Source of the DNA: Gammaproteobacteria bacterium HGW-Gammaproteobacteria-1
GTDB lineage: Bacteria > Pseudomonadota > Gammaproteobacteria > Thiohalomonadales > Thiohalomonadaceae
DNA: 64,000 nt
Direction: 5' to 3'
Assembly (NCBI GenBank): GCA_002840095.1
Contig: PGZL01000004.1
Location: 1 to 64,000, forward strand
Numbering within the stretch: the stretch's first letter is position 1; every line of letters starts with the position of its first letter. Below are positions 26,011-35,568 of the stretch, in pieces. The notes below the pieces were generated by a model. The model ran no database searches and had not been told where the DNA came from. It worked only from the letters and a program-made list of their open reading frames with translations. The position numbers and the translations under genes are program-made.

Positions 26011-26850
26011 TCAGGACCACCGTCCGCCGCTGACGCGCTCATGGCCGCCGCCGTCGCGGCGGGTCTGCACCTCGCGGTAGCCGTGCCGCGACAGCAGCTC
26101 GCGCACCGCCGCGCCCTGATCGTAGCCGTGCTCCAGCAGCAGCCAGCCGCCGGGCGCGAGGTGCGCCCAGGCGCCCGCCGCCAGCAGGCGGATGTCGTCC
26201 AGGCCGTCGCGGCCTGACGCCAGGGCGCCGGGCGGCTCGTAGCGCAGGTCGCCCCGGCCCAGGTGCGGGTCGCCGGCGGCGACGTAGGGGGGGTTGCTGG
26301 CGATGAGATCGAAGCGCCGGCCGGCCAGCGGTGCGAACCAGGAGCCGGGAAGGAACTCGACGTTGCCGACCTGGTTGAGCGTAGCGTTTTCCCGCGCCAC
26401 GGCCAGGGTGTCCAGGGAGACGTCGGTGGCGACGACCCGGCAGCGGTGCCGTTCCCGGCCCAGGGCCAGGGCGATGGCGCCGCTGCCGGTGCCGAGGTCG
26501 GCGAGGTTGAGGGCGGCCTCCGGCGGCATCAGCTCCAGGGCCCACTCCACCAGGGTTTCGGTATCGGGACGGGGGATCAAGGTGGCCGGGGTCACTTTCA
26601 GCTCCAGCGACCAGAAGGCGCGCCGGCCGGTGAGATAGGCCACCGGCTCGCCGGCGGCCCGGCGGGCGACGAGGTCTTCAAACACCGCCTGCTCGTCCGC
26701 AGTGAGCACCCGCTCCGGCCAGGCGCGCAGCCAGGCGCGGTTCTTTTCCAGCAGATGGCACAGCAGCAGTTCGGCGTCGAGGCGCGGGGTATCGCTTTCC
26801 GCCAGTCGTGTCTGCGCCGCCGCCAGGGCCTGCTGTACGGTAGACGTCAC
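26011..26850 (-). CDS. prmC: Release factor glutamine methyltransferase
   Basis: 279 aa from the GTG at 26850, which overlaps the stop of the preceding gene (GTGA). The start is set by MTSTVQQALAAAQTRLAES, typical of PrmC; longer frames run inside the neighbour. The N-terminal helical domain and SAM domain are clear, with LADLGTGSGAIALALG and the catalytic SNPPYVAAGD (NPPY). It N5-methylates the GGQ glutamine of RF1 and RF2. Usually it directly follows prfA; here a secreted PLA2-like gene is inserted between them. Confidence 0.95.
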   Translation of the reverse strand: MTSTVQQALAAAQTRLAESDTPRLDAELLLCHLLEKNRAWLRAWPERVLTADEQAVFEDLVARRAAGEPVAYLTGRRAFWSLELKVTPATLIPRPDTETLVEWALELMPPEAALNLADLGTGSGAIALALGRERHRCRVVATDVSLDTLAVARENATLNQVGNVEFLPGSWFAPLAGRRFDLIASNPPYVAAGDPHLGRGDLRYEPPGALASGRDGLDDIRLLAAGAWAHLAPGGWLLLEHGYDQGAAVRELLSRHGYREVQTRRDGGGHERVSGGRWS

Positions 26851-27392
26851 GGTTTGCGCTCCGGCATCAGCGGCGCGCAGGCCGGCCGGCCGTAGCCCCA
26901 GCGCCAGGGCAGGGGTGTGCAGGGGGCACCGCCGACACGTACCGCCACGAACATCAAATCGGCTGCCACGGCGAAGCTGCGGCTCACGGCGGCCGGGGGC
27001 AGGTGCAGATGGCGGCCGATGTCCTCCGCCTGGTGTTCGCCGCTGGCGACGACGCAGCGGTGCAGCTCGCTGTCGGCCGCCAGGCGACGGGCGTAGCCGT
27101 CGGTGCTGTCGCCGTCCCAGTAGGCCCAGTCGTGGATTACGCAGCAGGCCTCCCACGGCGGCCGGTTGCCGAACAGGGCGGCATAGCGCGCGTCGTGCTG
27201 CGCCAGCCAGTTCCAGCCGGCGCTCAGGCCGCCGCTGCAGCCGTCGCTGGTGTAGGGGCGCAGTGCACTGTCTTCGACTTCGGCCAGCAGGGCCAGCTGG
27301 CGGTTTTCGATGTAGGCGTTGCCCGGATCGGGCGGCTGGGCGGCGGCAGCACCGGCACACAGGGCCAGGCACAGGGCCAGTGTCCGCTGCAT
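26847..27392 (-). CDS. Secreted phospholipase A2-like protein
   Basis: 181 aa with a signal peptide (residues 1-18, ending AAAA-Q). The central motif TSDGCSGGLSAGW plus PPWEACCVIHDWAYWDGDS has the CCxxHD active-site signature and Gly-rich Ca loop of the PLA2 fold; His is the presumed catalytic base. Several other Cys (HRCVV, APCTP, PACAP) could form disulfides in the periplasm. It sits within prfA-prmC: 13 nt after prfA and overlapping prmC by 4 nt, so it is probably cotranscribed. Phospholipase activity is inferred from the motif only; related bacterial proteins are mostly uncharacterised. Confidence 0.7.
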   Translation of the reverse strand: MQRTLALCLALCAGAAAAQPPDPGNAYIENRQLALLAEVEDSALRPYTSDGCSGGLSAGWNWLAQHDARYAALFGNRPPWEACCVIHDWAYWDGDSTDGYARRLAADSELHRCVVASGEHQAEDIGRHLHLPPAAVSRSFAVAADLMFVAVRVGGAPCTPLPWRWGYGRPACAPLMPERKP

Positions 27393-27405
27393 GCCGCGCC
27401 CGTCC

Positions 27406-28491
27406 CTAGTCCGCGCCCAGGGCGGCGAGCTGATCAGCCTGGTATTCGCTGATCAGCGGGTCGATGAGGGCGTCGAGGTTGCCGGCCATCACGTCGTCCA
27501 GCTTGTACAGGGTGAGGTTGATGCGGTGGTCGGTGACGCGGCCCTGGGGGAAGTTGTAGGTGCGGATGCGCTCGGAGCGGTCGCCGCTGCCCACCAGCAG
27601 CTTGCGCGTGGCGGACTGTTCGCTGTGCTGCTTTTCCTGTTCGGCGGCGAGCAGCTTGGAGGCCAGCACCGACATGGCGCGGGCGCGGTTCTTGTGCTGC
27701 GAGCGCTCGTCCTGGCACTCCACCACGATGCCCGAAGGCAGGTGGGTGATGCGGATGGCCGATTCGGTGCGGTTGACGTGCTGGCCGCCGGCGCCGGAGG
27801 CGCGGTAGGTGTCCACCTTGAGATCGGCCGGGTTGATCTCCTGCGCCTCCACCTCGTCCACCTCGGGCATCACCGCCACGGTGCAGGCGGAGGTGTGGAT
27901 GCGGCCCTGGGATTCGGTTTCCGGCACGCGCTGCACGCGGTGGCCGCCGGATTCGAACTTGAGGCGCGAGTAGGCGCCCTGGCCGATGACGCGGGCGATG
28001 ATCTCCTTGTAGCCGCCGTGTTCGCCCAGGCTCTCGGAGACGATCTCCACCTGCCAGCGGCGCAGTTCGGCGTAGCGGCTGTACATGCGGAACAGGTCGC
28101 CGGCGAAGATCGCCGCCTCGTCGCCGCCGGTGCCGGCGCGCACTTCGAGGAAGATGTTCTTGGCGTCATTGGGGTCCCTGGGCAGCAGCAGCTTGTGCAG
28201 CTCCAGTTCCAGCGCATCGCGCCGCTCCCGCGCCGCCTCCAGTTCCATCTGCCCCAGTTCGCGCAGTTCCGTATCGCTGCCGCGCATCATCTCGTCGGCG
28301 GTGTCGATGTCGGCCAGGGTGGACTGATAGCCCTGGTAACACTCCACCACCGGGGTGAGCTGGGCGTACTCCTGCGACAGGGCGCGGAAACGCTCCTGGT
28401 TGGTGATGGTGTCCGGATCGGCGAGCAGGGCATTGAGCTCCTGCAGCCGCTCGGAGAGATTCTCCAGCTTGCTGAGGATGGAAGGTTTCAC
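27406..28491 (-). CDS. prfA: Peptide chain release factor 1
   Basis: 361 aa, normal for RF1. GGQ motif in [17 protein letters not shown] (the substrate of PrmC), the codon-reading tripeptide of RF1 type within [18 protein letters not shown], and an N-terminal coiled-coil domain. It terminates translation at UAA and UAG. It follows hemA with an 88-nt gap, the usual hemA-prfA-prmC order. Confidence 0.97.
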   Translation of the reverse strand: MKPSILSKLENLSERLQELNALLADPDTITNQERFRALSQEYAQLTPVVECYQGYQSTLADIDTADEMMRGSDTELRELGQMELEAARERRDALELELHKLLLPRDPNDAKNIFLEVRAGTGGDEAAIFAGDLFRMYSRYAELRRWQVEIVSESLGEHGGYKEIIARVIGQGAYSRLKFESGGHRVQRVPETESQGRIHTSACTVAVMPEVDEVEAQEINPADLKVDTYRASGAGGQHVNRTESAIRITHLPSGIVVECQDERSQHKNRARAMSVLASKLLAAEQEKQHSEQSATRKLLVGSGDRSERIRTYNFPQGRVTDHRINLTLYKLDDVMAGNLDALIDPLISEYQADQLAALGAD

Positions 28492-28579
28492 GCTATAGAC
28501 CGTTGTTGCGAAGACTGGGGCCGGTGAGGAGCTAGCGGGTCATCCGGCCGCGGATGGAAAGGTGCTGTGGTGCCGGCGG

Positions 28580-29839
28580 CTAAGGTTCGCCCTTGAGGTT
28601 GAACAGTTCGCGCGCCGCCTGCAACAGCTCGTTGCGCCCCTCGAAGCCGGCGCGGTTGAGCTGGGCGGTGGGCTCGTGGATCAGCTTGTTGGTGAGCAGG
28701 CGCGCCATTTCGCGCATGACGTCATCGGGGTTTTTGCCGGCGGCCAGGTGGCGCATGCAGTGTTCCAGCACCTGGTCGCGGATTTCCTCGGCGGTGCAGC
28801 GGAAGGCGCGGATGGTGTCCACCGCTTCCAGCGATTGCAGCCAGCCCATGAAGTGGGTGACCTGGGTGTCGATGATGTCTTCCGCCTGCAGGGCCGCCTG
28901 CTGCCGCGATTGCAGGTTTTCCTGGATGATCTCGGAGAGGTCGTCGACGGTGTAGAGGTAGATGTCGTCGAGGCCGGCCACTTCCGGCTCGATGTCGCGC
29001 GGCACGGCGATGTCCACCAGCAGCATCGGGCGGTGCTTGCGTGCCTTGAGCGCGCTTTCCACCATGCCCTTGCCCAGGATCGGCAGGGGGCTGGCGGTGG
29101 AGGAGATGACGATGTCGGCCTCGGCCAGGTGGGCGGGAATCTCCGGCAGGGCGATGGCGTAGCCGCCGAACTCCTGCGCCAGGGCGTGGGCGCGGTCCAC
29201 CGTGCGGTTGGCGATAATGACGCGGCCGATGCCCTGCTCGTGCAGGTGGCGGGCCACCAGCTCGATGGTCTCGCCGGCGCCGATGAGCAGGGCGGTGTGC
29301 TTTTCCAGGTTGGAGAATATCTGCTTGGCCAGGCTCACCGCGGCAAAGGCGACGGACACCGGGCTGGCGCCGATGGCGGTGTCGGTGCGCACCTGCTTGG
29401 CCACGGAGAAGGTGTGCTGGAACAGCTTGTTGAGCAGCTGGCCGATGGTGCCGGCCTGCTGCGCGGTGCCGTAGGCCTGCTTGATCTGGCCCAGGATCTG
29501 CGGTTCGCCCAGCACCAGGGAGTCGAGGCCGCTGGCGACGCGCAGGATGTGGCGTACCGCCTGGCTGTCCGGATGGGCGTAGAGATAGGGGTCGACTTCC
29601 TGGGCGCTGAGGCGGTGGAAGTCGCGGAACCATTCCATCACCGGCACGTTCTCATCACCGTCGATGCCGCAGTAGACCTCGGTGCGGTTGCAGGTGGAGA
29701 GGATGACGGCTTCCCGCACCGGCCCGCTGGCGGTGAGCTGTTGCAGCGCCAGCGGCACTTTCTCCGGCGCGAACGCCACCCGCTCCCGAATCTCCACGGG
29801 CGCGGTGCGGTGGTTCAGGCCGAGGGCAAGCAATGTCAT
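28580..29839 (-). CDS. hemA: Glutamyl-tRNA reductase
   Basis: 419 aa from the ATG at 29839 ([20 protein letters not shown]); the much longer open frame upstream is antisense to the TPR gene. Catalytic Cys50 is in [18 protein letters not shown]-binding [18 protein letters not shown] follows, and the C-terminal dimerisation domain ends LFNLKGEP. It makes glutamate-1-semialdehyde, the first committed step of haem synthesis by the C5 pathway. It matters here because the organism makes multihaem cytochromes. It diverges from the TPR lipoprotein gene. Confidence 0.97.
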   Translation of the reverse strand: MTLLALGLNHRTAPVEIRERVAFAPEKVPLALQQLTASGPVREAVILSTCNRTEVYCGIDGDENVPVMEWFRDFHRLSAQEVDPYLYAHPDSQAVRHILRVASGLDSLVLGEPQILGQIKQAYGTAQQAGTIGQLLNKLFQHTFSVAKQVRTDTAIGASPVSVAFAAVSLAKQIFSNLEKHTALLIGAGETIELVARHLHEQGIGRVIIANRTVDRAHALAQEFGGYAIALPEIPAHLAEADIVISSTASPLPILGKGMVESALKARKHRPMLLVDIAVPRDIEPEVAGLDDIYLYTVDDLSEIIQENLQSRQQAALQAEDIIDTQVTHFMGWLQSLEAVDTIRAFRCTAEEIRDQVLEHCMRHLAAGKNPDDVMREMARLLTNKLIHEPTAQLNRAGFEGRNELLQAARELFNLKGEP

Positions 29840-29980
29840 ATGTCGTTTGCAGGGCATGGGCAGGGTTTGCAATTCTGCGGGACAGACCCCGCCAATATCA
29901 AGTATAGGGTGAGCCCCGCGGGCAAAAGCACCGGCAAGTCGGGTATAGTTGACCTGGTTCGTGGACTGGAGTGGTGGTTG

Positions 29981-31720
29981 ATGAAGCGTATCTTGTTGCT
30001 GCTGGCGGGGATAGGGCTGCTGTCGGGCTGCGCGGCGGTGGCGCCGCGCGGCGAGGAGCCGATGTCCCTGGAGCCGGAGATGGATTTGGGCGGGATGCCT
30101 GTCGAAGCCACCGCGCCGGAAGCGGCGCCGCCGGCCGAACTGAGTTCCGGACTGCTGTATCAATTGCTGGTCGGCGAGGTTTCCGCCCAGCGCGGCGAAC
30201 TGGAGATGTCGGCCCACGCCTATCAGCAGGCGGCGGCGTCCACCCGCGACCCGCGCCTGGCGCGCCGCGCCACCCAGATCGCCGTCTATGCCCAGGATTA
30301 CACCACCGGCCTCAAGGCCGCCCGGCTGTGGGTCGAGCTGTCGCCCGACAGCATCGAGGCGCAGCAGTCCCTGGCCGCCCTGCTGGTGCGGCAGGGCCGT
30401 GCCGACGAGGCGCTGGCCCACCTGGAGAAGCTGCTGGGGCTGTCCCGCGACGGCACCGGCCAGGGCTTCATGCTGGTGACCAACATCCTGGCGCGGGAAC
30501 AGGACAAGCGCCGCGCCCTGCAGGTGATGGAGGCGCTGGTGGCGCCGCGGGGCGACGACGGCAACGCCGTGTTCGCCTACGCCAACCTCGCCTATCTGGT
30601 GGAGGAATACCCCCTGGCCCTGCAGCAGATCGACCGCCTGCTGGCCGTGCAGCCTGGTATGCCGCGGGCGCTGGTGCTCAAGGCCAACGTGATGCGCAAG
30701 ATGGGGCGCGACGACGACGCCCTGGCCGCCTATCGCACCGCGCTGGATGCGCAGCCCAAGGACAGCGCCCTGCGCCTGGGCTACGCCCGCATGCTGGTGG
30801 ACATGGAGCGCCTGCCTGCGGCGCGCGAACAGTTCCGGGTGCTGGGCAAGCAGCTGCCGGACAACGCCGACGTGGCCTATGCCGAAGGGTTGCTGGCCAT
30901 GCAGGCCGGTGACCTGGACCAGGCCGAAAAACACTTCAAGCGCCTGCTCAAGCTGGGCCAGCGCGGCGACGAGGCCGCCTATGCCCTGGGCCAGATCGCA
31001 GAAACGCGCAACCGCCCCGCCGAGGCCTTGCAGTGGTACGGCCAGGTGACCGACGGCAACAATTACCTCGACGCCATGGTGCGTTCCGCGGTGCTCATCG
31101 GCCGCCAGCAGGGCCTGCCCGCGGCGCGCGAATACCTGCACAACATTGAGTTGCAGACCTCGCAGCAGGAGCTGCGCCTGCGTATGGTGGAGGCCGAACT
31201 GCTGCGCGACGCCGGGCAGCGGGAGGAGGCGCAGCAGGTATACGACGACGCCCTGGCACAGTTCCCCGACAATATCGAACTGCTCTACGCCCGTGCCATG
31301 AACGCCGAGGGCATGGGACGCCTGGACCTGCTGGAGCGCGACCTCGGCGCCATCCTCAAGCAGGATCCGGACAACGTGCAGGCCCTCAACGCCCTGGGCT
31401 ACACCCTGGCCGACCGCACCGATCGCTATCAGGAAGCCTACGACCTGGTGCGCCGCGCCTATGAGCAGCGCCCCGACGACCCGGCCATCATCGACAGCAT
31501 GGGCTGGGCGGCCTTCCGCCTGGGGCGGCTGGCGGAGGCGGAAAAATACCTGCGCCAGGCCCTGGACCTGCATTTCGACGCCGAAATCGCCGCCCATCTG
31601 GGCGAGGTGCTGTGGGCGGCCGGGCGCCGGGACGAGGCACGCCAGGTATGGCAGGACGCCCTCAAGCGCAACCCCGACCATGCCTTGCTGAAACAGGTGA
31701 TCGAGCGCTTCCAGCCGTGA
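29981..31720 (+). CDS. TPR-repeat outer-membrane lipoprotein
   Basis: 579 aa from the ATG at 29981, with GGAG upstream and a lipoprotein signal ([13 protein letters not shown], lipobox LSGC). After an acidic linker, most of the protein (about 70-575) is tandem TPR helices, for example [21 protein letters not shown] and [20 protein letters not shown]. Such proteins precede lolB-ispE in many gammaproteobacteria. TPRs form protein-binding scaffolds; a role in envelope assembly is plausible but unproven. Its stop overlaps the lolB start by 1 nt. Confidence 0.9.
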   Translation: MKRILLLLAGIGLLSGCAAVAPRGEEPMSLEPEMDLGGMPVEATAPEAAPPAELSSGLLYQLLVGEVSAQRGELEMSAHAYQQAAASTRDPRLARRATQIAVYAQDYTTGLKAARLWVELSPDSIEAQQSLAALLVRQGRADEALAHLEKLLGLSRDGTGQGFMLVTNILAREQDKRRALQVMEALVAPRGDDGNAVFAYANLAYLVEEYPLALQQIDRLLAVQPGMPRALVLKANVMRKMGRDDDALAAYRTALDAQPKDSALRLGYARMLVDMERLPAAREQFRVLGKQLPDNADVAYAEGLLAMQAGDLDQAEKHFKRLLKLGQRGDEAAYALGQIAETRNRPAEALQWYGQVTDGNNYLDAMVRSAVLIGRQQGLPAAREYLHNIELQTSQQELRLRMVEAELLRDAGQREEAQQVYDDALAQFPDNIELLYARAMNAEGMGRLDLLERDLGAILKQDPDNVQALNALGYTLADRTDRYQEAYDLVRRAYEQRPDDPAIIDSMGWAAFRLGRLAEAEKYLRQALDLHFDAEIAAHLGEVLWAAGRRDEARQVWQDALKRNPDHALLKQVIERFQP

Positions 31721-32304
31721 TGTCGCGGATTTTCCCCGTACTGCTCCTGCTGCTGGCCGGCTGTGCGGCCACGCCGGAACTCCCCCCCGTCGCCGATCCT
31801 TCCCAGGCCTGGGCCGACCACCAGCACCGGCTGGCCGGGGTGGCCGCCTGGCAGCTGGGTGGGCGCATCGCCATCCGTACCGAAGACGAAGGCTGGCAGG
31901 CCGGCATCGACTGGCAGCAGCAGGAACAGGCTTACCTCATCCAGCTCACCGGCCCCCTCGGCCAGGGCAGCCTGCGCCTGCAGGGCGACGGCCGGCTCGT
32001 CACCCTGAGCAGCGGCGACGAAGTACTGGTGGACGAGGACGCCGAGACCCTGCTCTACCGCCAGATGGGCTGGCGCGTGCCGGTGGCCGCCCTGCGCTAC
32101 TGGGCCCTGGGCCTGCCGGCGCCGGGCCCCGCCGAACACGAACTCAACCCCCAGGGCCTGCTGGCCCGGCTGCACCAGTCCGGCTGGACCATCGAATTCC
32201 GCGACTATGTCCACCGCGGCGAGCTGACCCTGCCCGGCCGCCTGTTCATCAGCAACCACCGCGCCCAGGTGCGCCTGGTGGTGGATCGCTGGGAAAAGCT
32301 GTAA
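31720..32304 (+). CDS. lolB: Outer-membrane lipoprotein insertion protein LolB
   Basis: 194 aa from the ATG at 31720 (TGATG overlap with the TPR gene). Lipobox LLLAGC, then a LolB fold: [32 protein letters not shown] and the C-terminal [21 protein letters not shown]. It accepts lipoproteins from LolA and inserts them into the outer membrane. The order TPR-lolB-ispE-prs is conserved in gammaproteobacteria. Confidence 0.94.
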   Translation: MSRIFPVLLLLLAGCAATPELPPVADPSQAWADHQHRLAGVAAWQLGGRIAIRTEDEGWQAGIDWQQQEQAYLIQLTGPLGQGSLRLQGDGRLVTLSSGDEVLVDEDAETLLYRQMGWRVPVAALRYWALGLPAPGPAEHELNPQGLLARLHQSGWTIEFRDYVHRGELTLPGRLFISNHRAQVRLVVDRWEKL

Positions 32305-32322
32305 CCAGAGTGGCAGGCCGAA

Positions 32323-33207
32323 GTGACCGTCCCTTCCGAAACTCGTAACCCGCAACTCGAAACTGGTGTTGACGCGCCCTGGCCCGCCCCGGCCAAGCTC
32401 AACCTGTTCCTGCGCGTCACCGGGCGCCGGGCCGACGGCTTCCATCTGTTGCAGACGGTATTCCAGTTCCTGGATTACGGTGACGACCTGTTTTTCTCCG
32501 TGCGCGCGGACGGCGTGGTGCGGCGCGTCAGCGACCTGCCCGGCGTGGCGGCGGAGTCCGACCTGGTGGTGCGCGCCGCGCGCCTGTTGCAGGCGGAAAC
32601 CGGTTGTACCCTCGGCGGCGACATCCGGGTGGAAAAGCGCCTGCCCATGGGCGGCGGACTGGGCGGCGGCAGCTCCGACGCGGCCACCACCCTGGTCGCA
32701 CTCAACGCCCTGTGGCGACTCGGCCTGTCGCAGGATCGGCTGGCGGAGCTGGGGCTGACTCTGGGGGCGGACGTGCCGGTGTTCGTACGCGGCCGGGCCG
32801 CCTGGGCGGAGGGGGTGGGGGAGCGGCTGGAGCCGGTGGACCTGCCCGAGCCCTGGTATCTGGTGCTGGTGCCGCCGGTCGCCGTGGCCACCGCCGCGGT
32901 ATTCGGGGCCCCGGAATTGACACGGGATAGCCCTCCCATCACAATACGCGACTTTCTTGCGGGTATGGGTGGAAACGTCTGCGAACCGGTGGTGCGGCGG
33001 CGTTTTCCCGCGGTGGCCGAAGCGCTGGACTGGCTGGCCGGGTATGCCCCCTCCCGCATGACCGGCACCGGCTGCTGCGTGTTCGCGGCCTTCGCCGACG
33101 AGAGCGGGGCACGCGACGTGTTGGCGCAGCTGCCCGCGGGCTGGAGCGGTTTCGTGGCCCGGGGCCGCAACCGTTCGCCGCTGCTGGAGCGTCTGGAACG
33201 CGGCTGA
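32323..33207 (+). CDS. ispE: 4-diphosphocytidyl-2-C-methyl-D-erythritol kinase
   Basis: 294 aa. GHMP kinase of the MEP isoprenoid pathway: [26 protein letters not shown] at the start, ATP motif [17 protein letters not shown], and [12 protein letters not shown] near the end. The only in-frame start is the GTG at 32323, and residues 3-14 ([12 protein letters not shown]) are encoded by a heptad repeat arm (ACTCGTA, ACCCGCA, ACTCGAA). Homologues normally begin almost directly at WPAPAKLNL, so the first ~18 residues look like an addition caused by the repeat. Confidence 0.94.
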   Translation: MTVPSETRNPQLETGVDAPWPAPAKLNLFLRVTGRRADGFHLLQTVFQFLDYGDDLFFSVRADGVVRRVSDLPGVAAESDLVVRAARLLQAETGCTLGGDIRVEKRLPMGGGLGGGSSDAATTLVALNALWRLGLSQDRLAELGLTLGADVPVFVRGRAAWAEGVGERLEPVDLPEPWYLVLVPPVAVATAAVFGAPELTRDSPPITIRDFLAGMGGNVCEPVVRRRFPAVAEALDWLAGYAPSRMTGTGCCVFAAFADESGARDVLAQLPAGWSGFVARGRNRSPLLERLERG

Positions 33208-33235
33208 TAAAGCGGGCCGCATTGGCGTGAGTGAG

Positions 33236-33300
33236 AATGTTGAATTGTGAATTTCGACGGCGGCTGCCGGTGGAATTCACAATTCAACATTTTTTGTTTT
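33236..33300. terminator. Perfect 18-bp inverted repeat (GAATT heptad family) with T-rich tail
   Basis: An 18-bp perfect inverted repeat (33236-33253 with 33274-33291, core TTGAATTGTGAATT) has a 20-nt GC-rich loop and is followed by TTTTTGTTTTTT. It can act as a terminator after ispE. The arm itself has a 7-nt period (GAATT spaced by 7), which links it to the heptad inverted repeats. Confidence 0.65.
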
Positions 33301-33301
33301 T

Positions 33302-33449
33302 TGGGGCGAAGACTAGCGGTAAGGGAACGGGTTTTGATCCCGTCATACCCAGGTTCGACAAATTCGCCGGGAGCGAATTTGGACGCCGCGAACAGCGGCG
33401 GCCCCGAAGGGGCGAGGCCCATGGACGGGCCTCGCAATCCTGGCGCCCC
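33302..33449 (+). pseudogene. tRNA-Gln pseudogene with a 78-nt four-hairpin insert in the T-loop
   Basis: 33302-33358 matches the intact tRNA-Gln at 33532 from acceptor through GGTTCGA, including the identical TTG anticodon arm, with about five changes in the D arm that break its stem. After GGTTCGA comes a 78-nt insert (33359-33436), then ATCCTGGCGCCCC resumes. No CCA follows. The insert folds as AAATTCGC/GCGAATTT, CGCCGC/GCGGCG, GCCCC/GGGGC and CGAGGCCC/GGGCCTCG in series. Confidence 0.75.
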
Positions 33450-33531
33450 CTCCTTAGTGTTTGGCTATGGGGGATGCGAGACGCAGTGTTCGCGCAGCTT
33501 AACTGCAGCGAAACTTAATGAAACAAGTTTT

Positions 33532-33606
33532 TGGGGCGTCGCCAAGCGGTAAGGCAACGGGTTTTGATCCCGTCATACCCAGGTTCGAATCCTGGCGCCC
33601 CAGCCA
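33532..33606 (+). tRNA. tRNA-Gln (anticodon TTG)
   Basis: Intact cloverleaf: acceptor TGGGGCG/CGCCCCA, D arm GCC-AAGCGGTAA-GGC, anticodon arm ACGGG-TTTTGAT-CCCGT reading CAA/CAG, T arm CCAGG-TTCGAAT-CCTGG, discriminator G and encoded CCA. It lies between ispE and prs. GatCAB in this window is consistent with, but does not prove, a transamidation route to Gln-tRNA. Confidence 0.97.
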
Positions 33607-33643
33607 CCTAACTCAGGCCGCCGCAGGTGGCCTGGAACATGTT

Positions 33644-33772
33644 GCTGGGGCGCCAGGATTTGAACCGTAAGGTTCGACTGGTTCGCGGCGGCGAACCGGA
33701 ACAGCGGAGCGTAGCGACGCTGGCCCGCAGGGCGAGGGGCGGCAGCCCCGAGTAATCCTGGCGCCCCAGCCA
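33644..33772 (+). pseudogene. Second interrupted tRNA-Gln 3' fragment inside a 17-bp inverted repeat
   Basis: GGTTCGA (33671-33677), a 77-nt insert (33678-33754) and ATCCTGGCGCCCCAGCCA (33755-33772) repeat the interrupted T-arm arrangement of 33302-33449. Upstream, 33644-33666 is the reverse complement of the same tRNA end, so GCTGGGGCGCCAGGATT pairs with AATCCTGGCGCCCCAGC. The insert again gives four hairpins (GGTTCGC/GCGAACC, CAGCG/CGCTG, GCCC/GGGC, GGGGC/GCCCC), with a sequence that differs from the first insert. Confidence 0.7.
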
Positions 33773-33807
33773 TCTGACTTCGCCGCGCATTTGAGAGCAG
33801 AGGATCC

Positions 33808-34767
33808 ATGGTCTCCGAAATGATGGTCTTTGCGGGTAACGCCAACCCGCAGCTCGCACAGGACATTGCCGCCTATCTGGGACTGCGGCTGGGCAAGGCC
33901 GTGGTCGGCCTGTTCAGCGACGGCGAGATCATGGTGGAGATCCTGGAGAACGTGCGCGGCAAGAACGTGTTCGTGGTCCAGCCCACCTGTGCGCCGACCA
34001 ACGACAATCTGATGGAACTGATGGTGATGGTGGATGCGCTGCGTCGCGCCTCCGCCGGACGCATCACCGCGGTGATGCCGTATTTCGGTTATGCCCGCCA
34101 GGATCGCCGCCCGCGCTCGGCACGCGTGCCCATCACCGCCAAGGTGGTGGCCAACATGCTCACCGGCGTCGGCGTGAACCGCATGCTGACGGTGGATCTG
34201 CATGCCGATCAGATTCAGGGATTCTTCGACATCCCGGTGGACAACGTGTACGCCTCGCCGATCCTGCTGGGCGACGTGTGGCGCAGCAAGAACAACCACA
34301 AGGAAGACGTCGTGGTGGTGTCGCCGGACGTGGGCGGCGTGGTGCGCGCCCGCGCCCTGGCCAAGCGGCTGGACGATGCGGATCTGGCGATTATCGACAA
34401 GCGCCGTCCGCGTGCCAATGAATCGCAGGTGATGCACATCATCGGCGAGGTGGAAGGGCGCACCTGCATCCTGGTGGACGACCTGGTCGACACCGCCGGC
34501 ACCCTGTGCAAGGCCGCCAAGGCCCTGAAGGAGCACGGCGCCGCCAAGGTGAAGGCCTATTCGACCCATGCCGTGCTGTCGGGACCGGCGGTGCAGAACC
34601 TGGAAAATTCCGAGCTGGACGAACTGGTGGTGACCGACACCATCCCGCTGCGCCCCGAGGCGCGCGCCTGCGGCCGGATCCGCGTGCTGTCCATTGCCGA
34701 GATGCTGGCCGAGACCATGCGCCGCATCAACAACGAGGAGTCGGTCAGTTCGCTGTATATGGATTAA
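33808..34767 (+). CDS. prs: Ribose-phosphate pyrophosphokinase
   Basis: 319 aa, normal length. Start ATG at 33808 with GCAGAGGA upstream. Motifs: [45 protein letters not shown] (ATP loop) and the PRPP-binding [18 protein letters not shown]. It makes PRPP for nucleotides, His and Trp. It lies after the tRNA-Gln locus and before rplY, as in most gammaproteobacteria. Confidence 0.97.
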   Translation: MVSEMMVFAGNANPQLAQDIAAYLGLRLGKAVVGLFSDGEIMVEILENVRGKNVFVVQPTCAPTNDNLMELMVMVDALRRASAGRITAVMPYFGYARQDRRPRSARVPITAKVVANMLTGVGVNRMLTVDLHADQIQGFFDIPVDNVYASPILLGDVWRSKNNHKEDVVVVSPDVGGVVRARALAKRLDDADLAIIDKRRPRANESQVMHIIGEVEGRTCILVDDLVDTAGTLCKAAKALKEHGAAKVKAYSTHAVLSGPAVQNLENSELDELVVTDTIPLRPEARACGRIRVLSIAEMLAETMRRINNEESVSSLYMD

Positions 34768-34785
34768 CGCGCCTGAACGGCGCGA

Positions 34786-34845
34786 GATACAAGAGGAAAG
34801 ATGCAATAGCCTTTTCTCTGTAGCCTCCCTTGGTCGCGAGGGAGG
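34786..34845 (+). promoter_or_regulatory. rplY leader: partial repeat arm and 7-bp hairpin
   Basis: A single GATACAAGAGGAAAGATGCAA arm (34785-34805) is like repeat E, with a poor partner (CCTTTTCTCTG). Then CCTCCCT/AGGGAGG pairs at 34824-34830 and 34839-34845 over an 8-nt loop. It lies in the 135-nt prs-rplY gap. I cannot tell whether it regulates rplY. Confidence 0.3.
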
Positions 34846-34902
34846 ACGTTGGATCCGGCCATACGGTCGGGTCAGTTGTAACACCAACCTGGAGTAACCG
34901 TA

Positions 34903-35529
34903 ATGAAGAACGATTTTGTAATGGAAGCCAGCCTGCGCAACGATCTGGGGAAAGGTGCGAGCCGCCGCCTGCGTCGCGAAGGCAAGGTTCCCGCCGTGCT
35001 GTATGGTGGTCACAAGGATGCCACTTCCCTGACCATGAGCCACAACGAGCTGTTCCACCACCTGGAAAACGAGGCCTTTTACTCGCACATCCTCACCATC
35101 AAGATCGACGGCAAGGATGAGCAGGCCGTGCTGAAGGACCTGCAGCGTCACCCGTACAAGCCGGTGATCACGCACGTCGATTTCCAGCGCGTCAGCGCCA
35201 GCGAGAAGATCCGCATGCATGTGCCCCTGCACTTCGTCGGCGGCGATATGGCCCCGGGCGTGAAGGTCGGCGGCGGCATCGTCACCCACAACATGAACGA
35301 AGTGGAAGTGAGCTGCCTGCCCAAGGACCTGCCGGAGTTCCTCGAGGTGGATCTGTCCAACTGCGAGCTGAACCACTCCATCCACATGTCCGAGCTGAAG
35401 CTGGGCGCCGGCGTCGAGCTGGTCGAGCTGGCCCACGGCCACGACCTGCCGGTCGGCGGCGTGCACGCCACCCGTGCCACCGTGTCCGAGGAAGGCGGTG
35501 CGGCAGCGGCGGAGGGTGAAGGCGCCTAA
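34903..35529 (+). CDS. rplY: 50S ribosomal protein L25 (Ctc form)
   Basis: 208 aa, the longer Ctc/TL5-type L25 with a C-terminal extension. GGAG lies 9 nt before the ATG. N-terminal 5S rRNA-binding domain MEASLRNDLGKGASRRLRREGKVPAVLYGG, beta C-terminal domain (VPLHFVGGDMAPGVKVGGGI) and an Ala/Glu-rich tail. It binds 5S rRNA in the large subunit. It follows prs and precedes pth in the usual order. Confidence 0.96.
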   Translation: MKNDFVMEASLRNDLGKGASRRLRREGKVPAVLYGGHKDATSLTMSHNELFHHLENEAFYSHILTIKIDGKDEQAVLKDLQRHPYKPVITHVDFQRVSASEKIRMHVPLHFVGGDMAPGVKVGGGIVTHNMNEVEVSCLPKDLPEFLEVDLSNCELNHSIHMSELKLGAGVELVELAHGHDLPVGGVHATRATVSEEGGAAAAEGEGA

Positions 35530-35568
35530 TCGCCTTCGGTCCGCAGTCAACCACCAAAGCCGGCGTCT

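Noticed and set aside
28562-31720. Very long open frames (over 1000 codons) on both strands over hemA and the TPR gene
   Set aside because: High GC gives long spurious frames. The real genes are fixed by family-specific starts ([17 protein letters not shown] for HemA, the lipoprotein signal for the TPR protein).
33302-33449. The interrupted tRNA-Gln copy as a functional intron-containing tRNA
   Set aside because: The insert is in the T-loop, not the anticodon loop, the D stem is broken and no CCA follows. A self-splicing intron is also too large for 78 nt.
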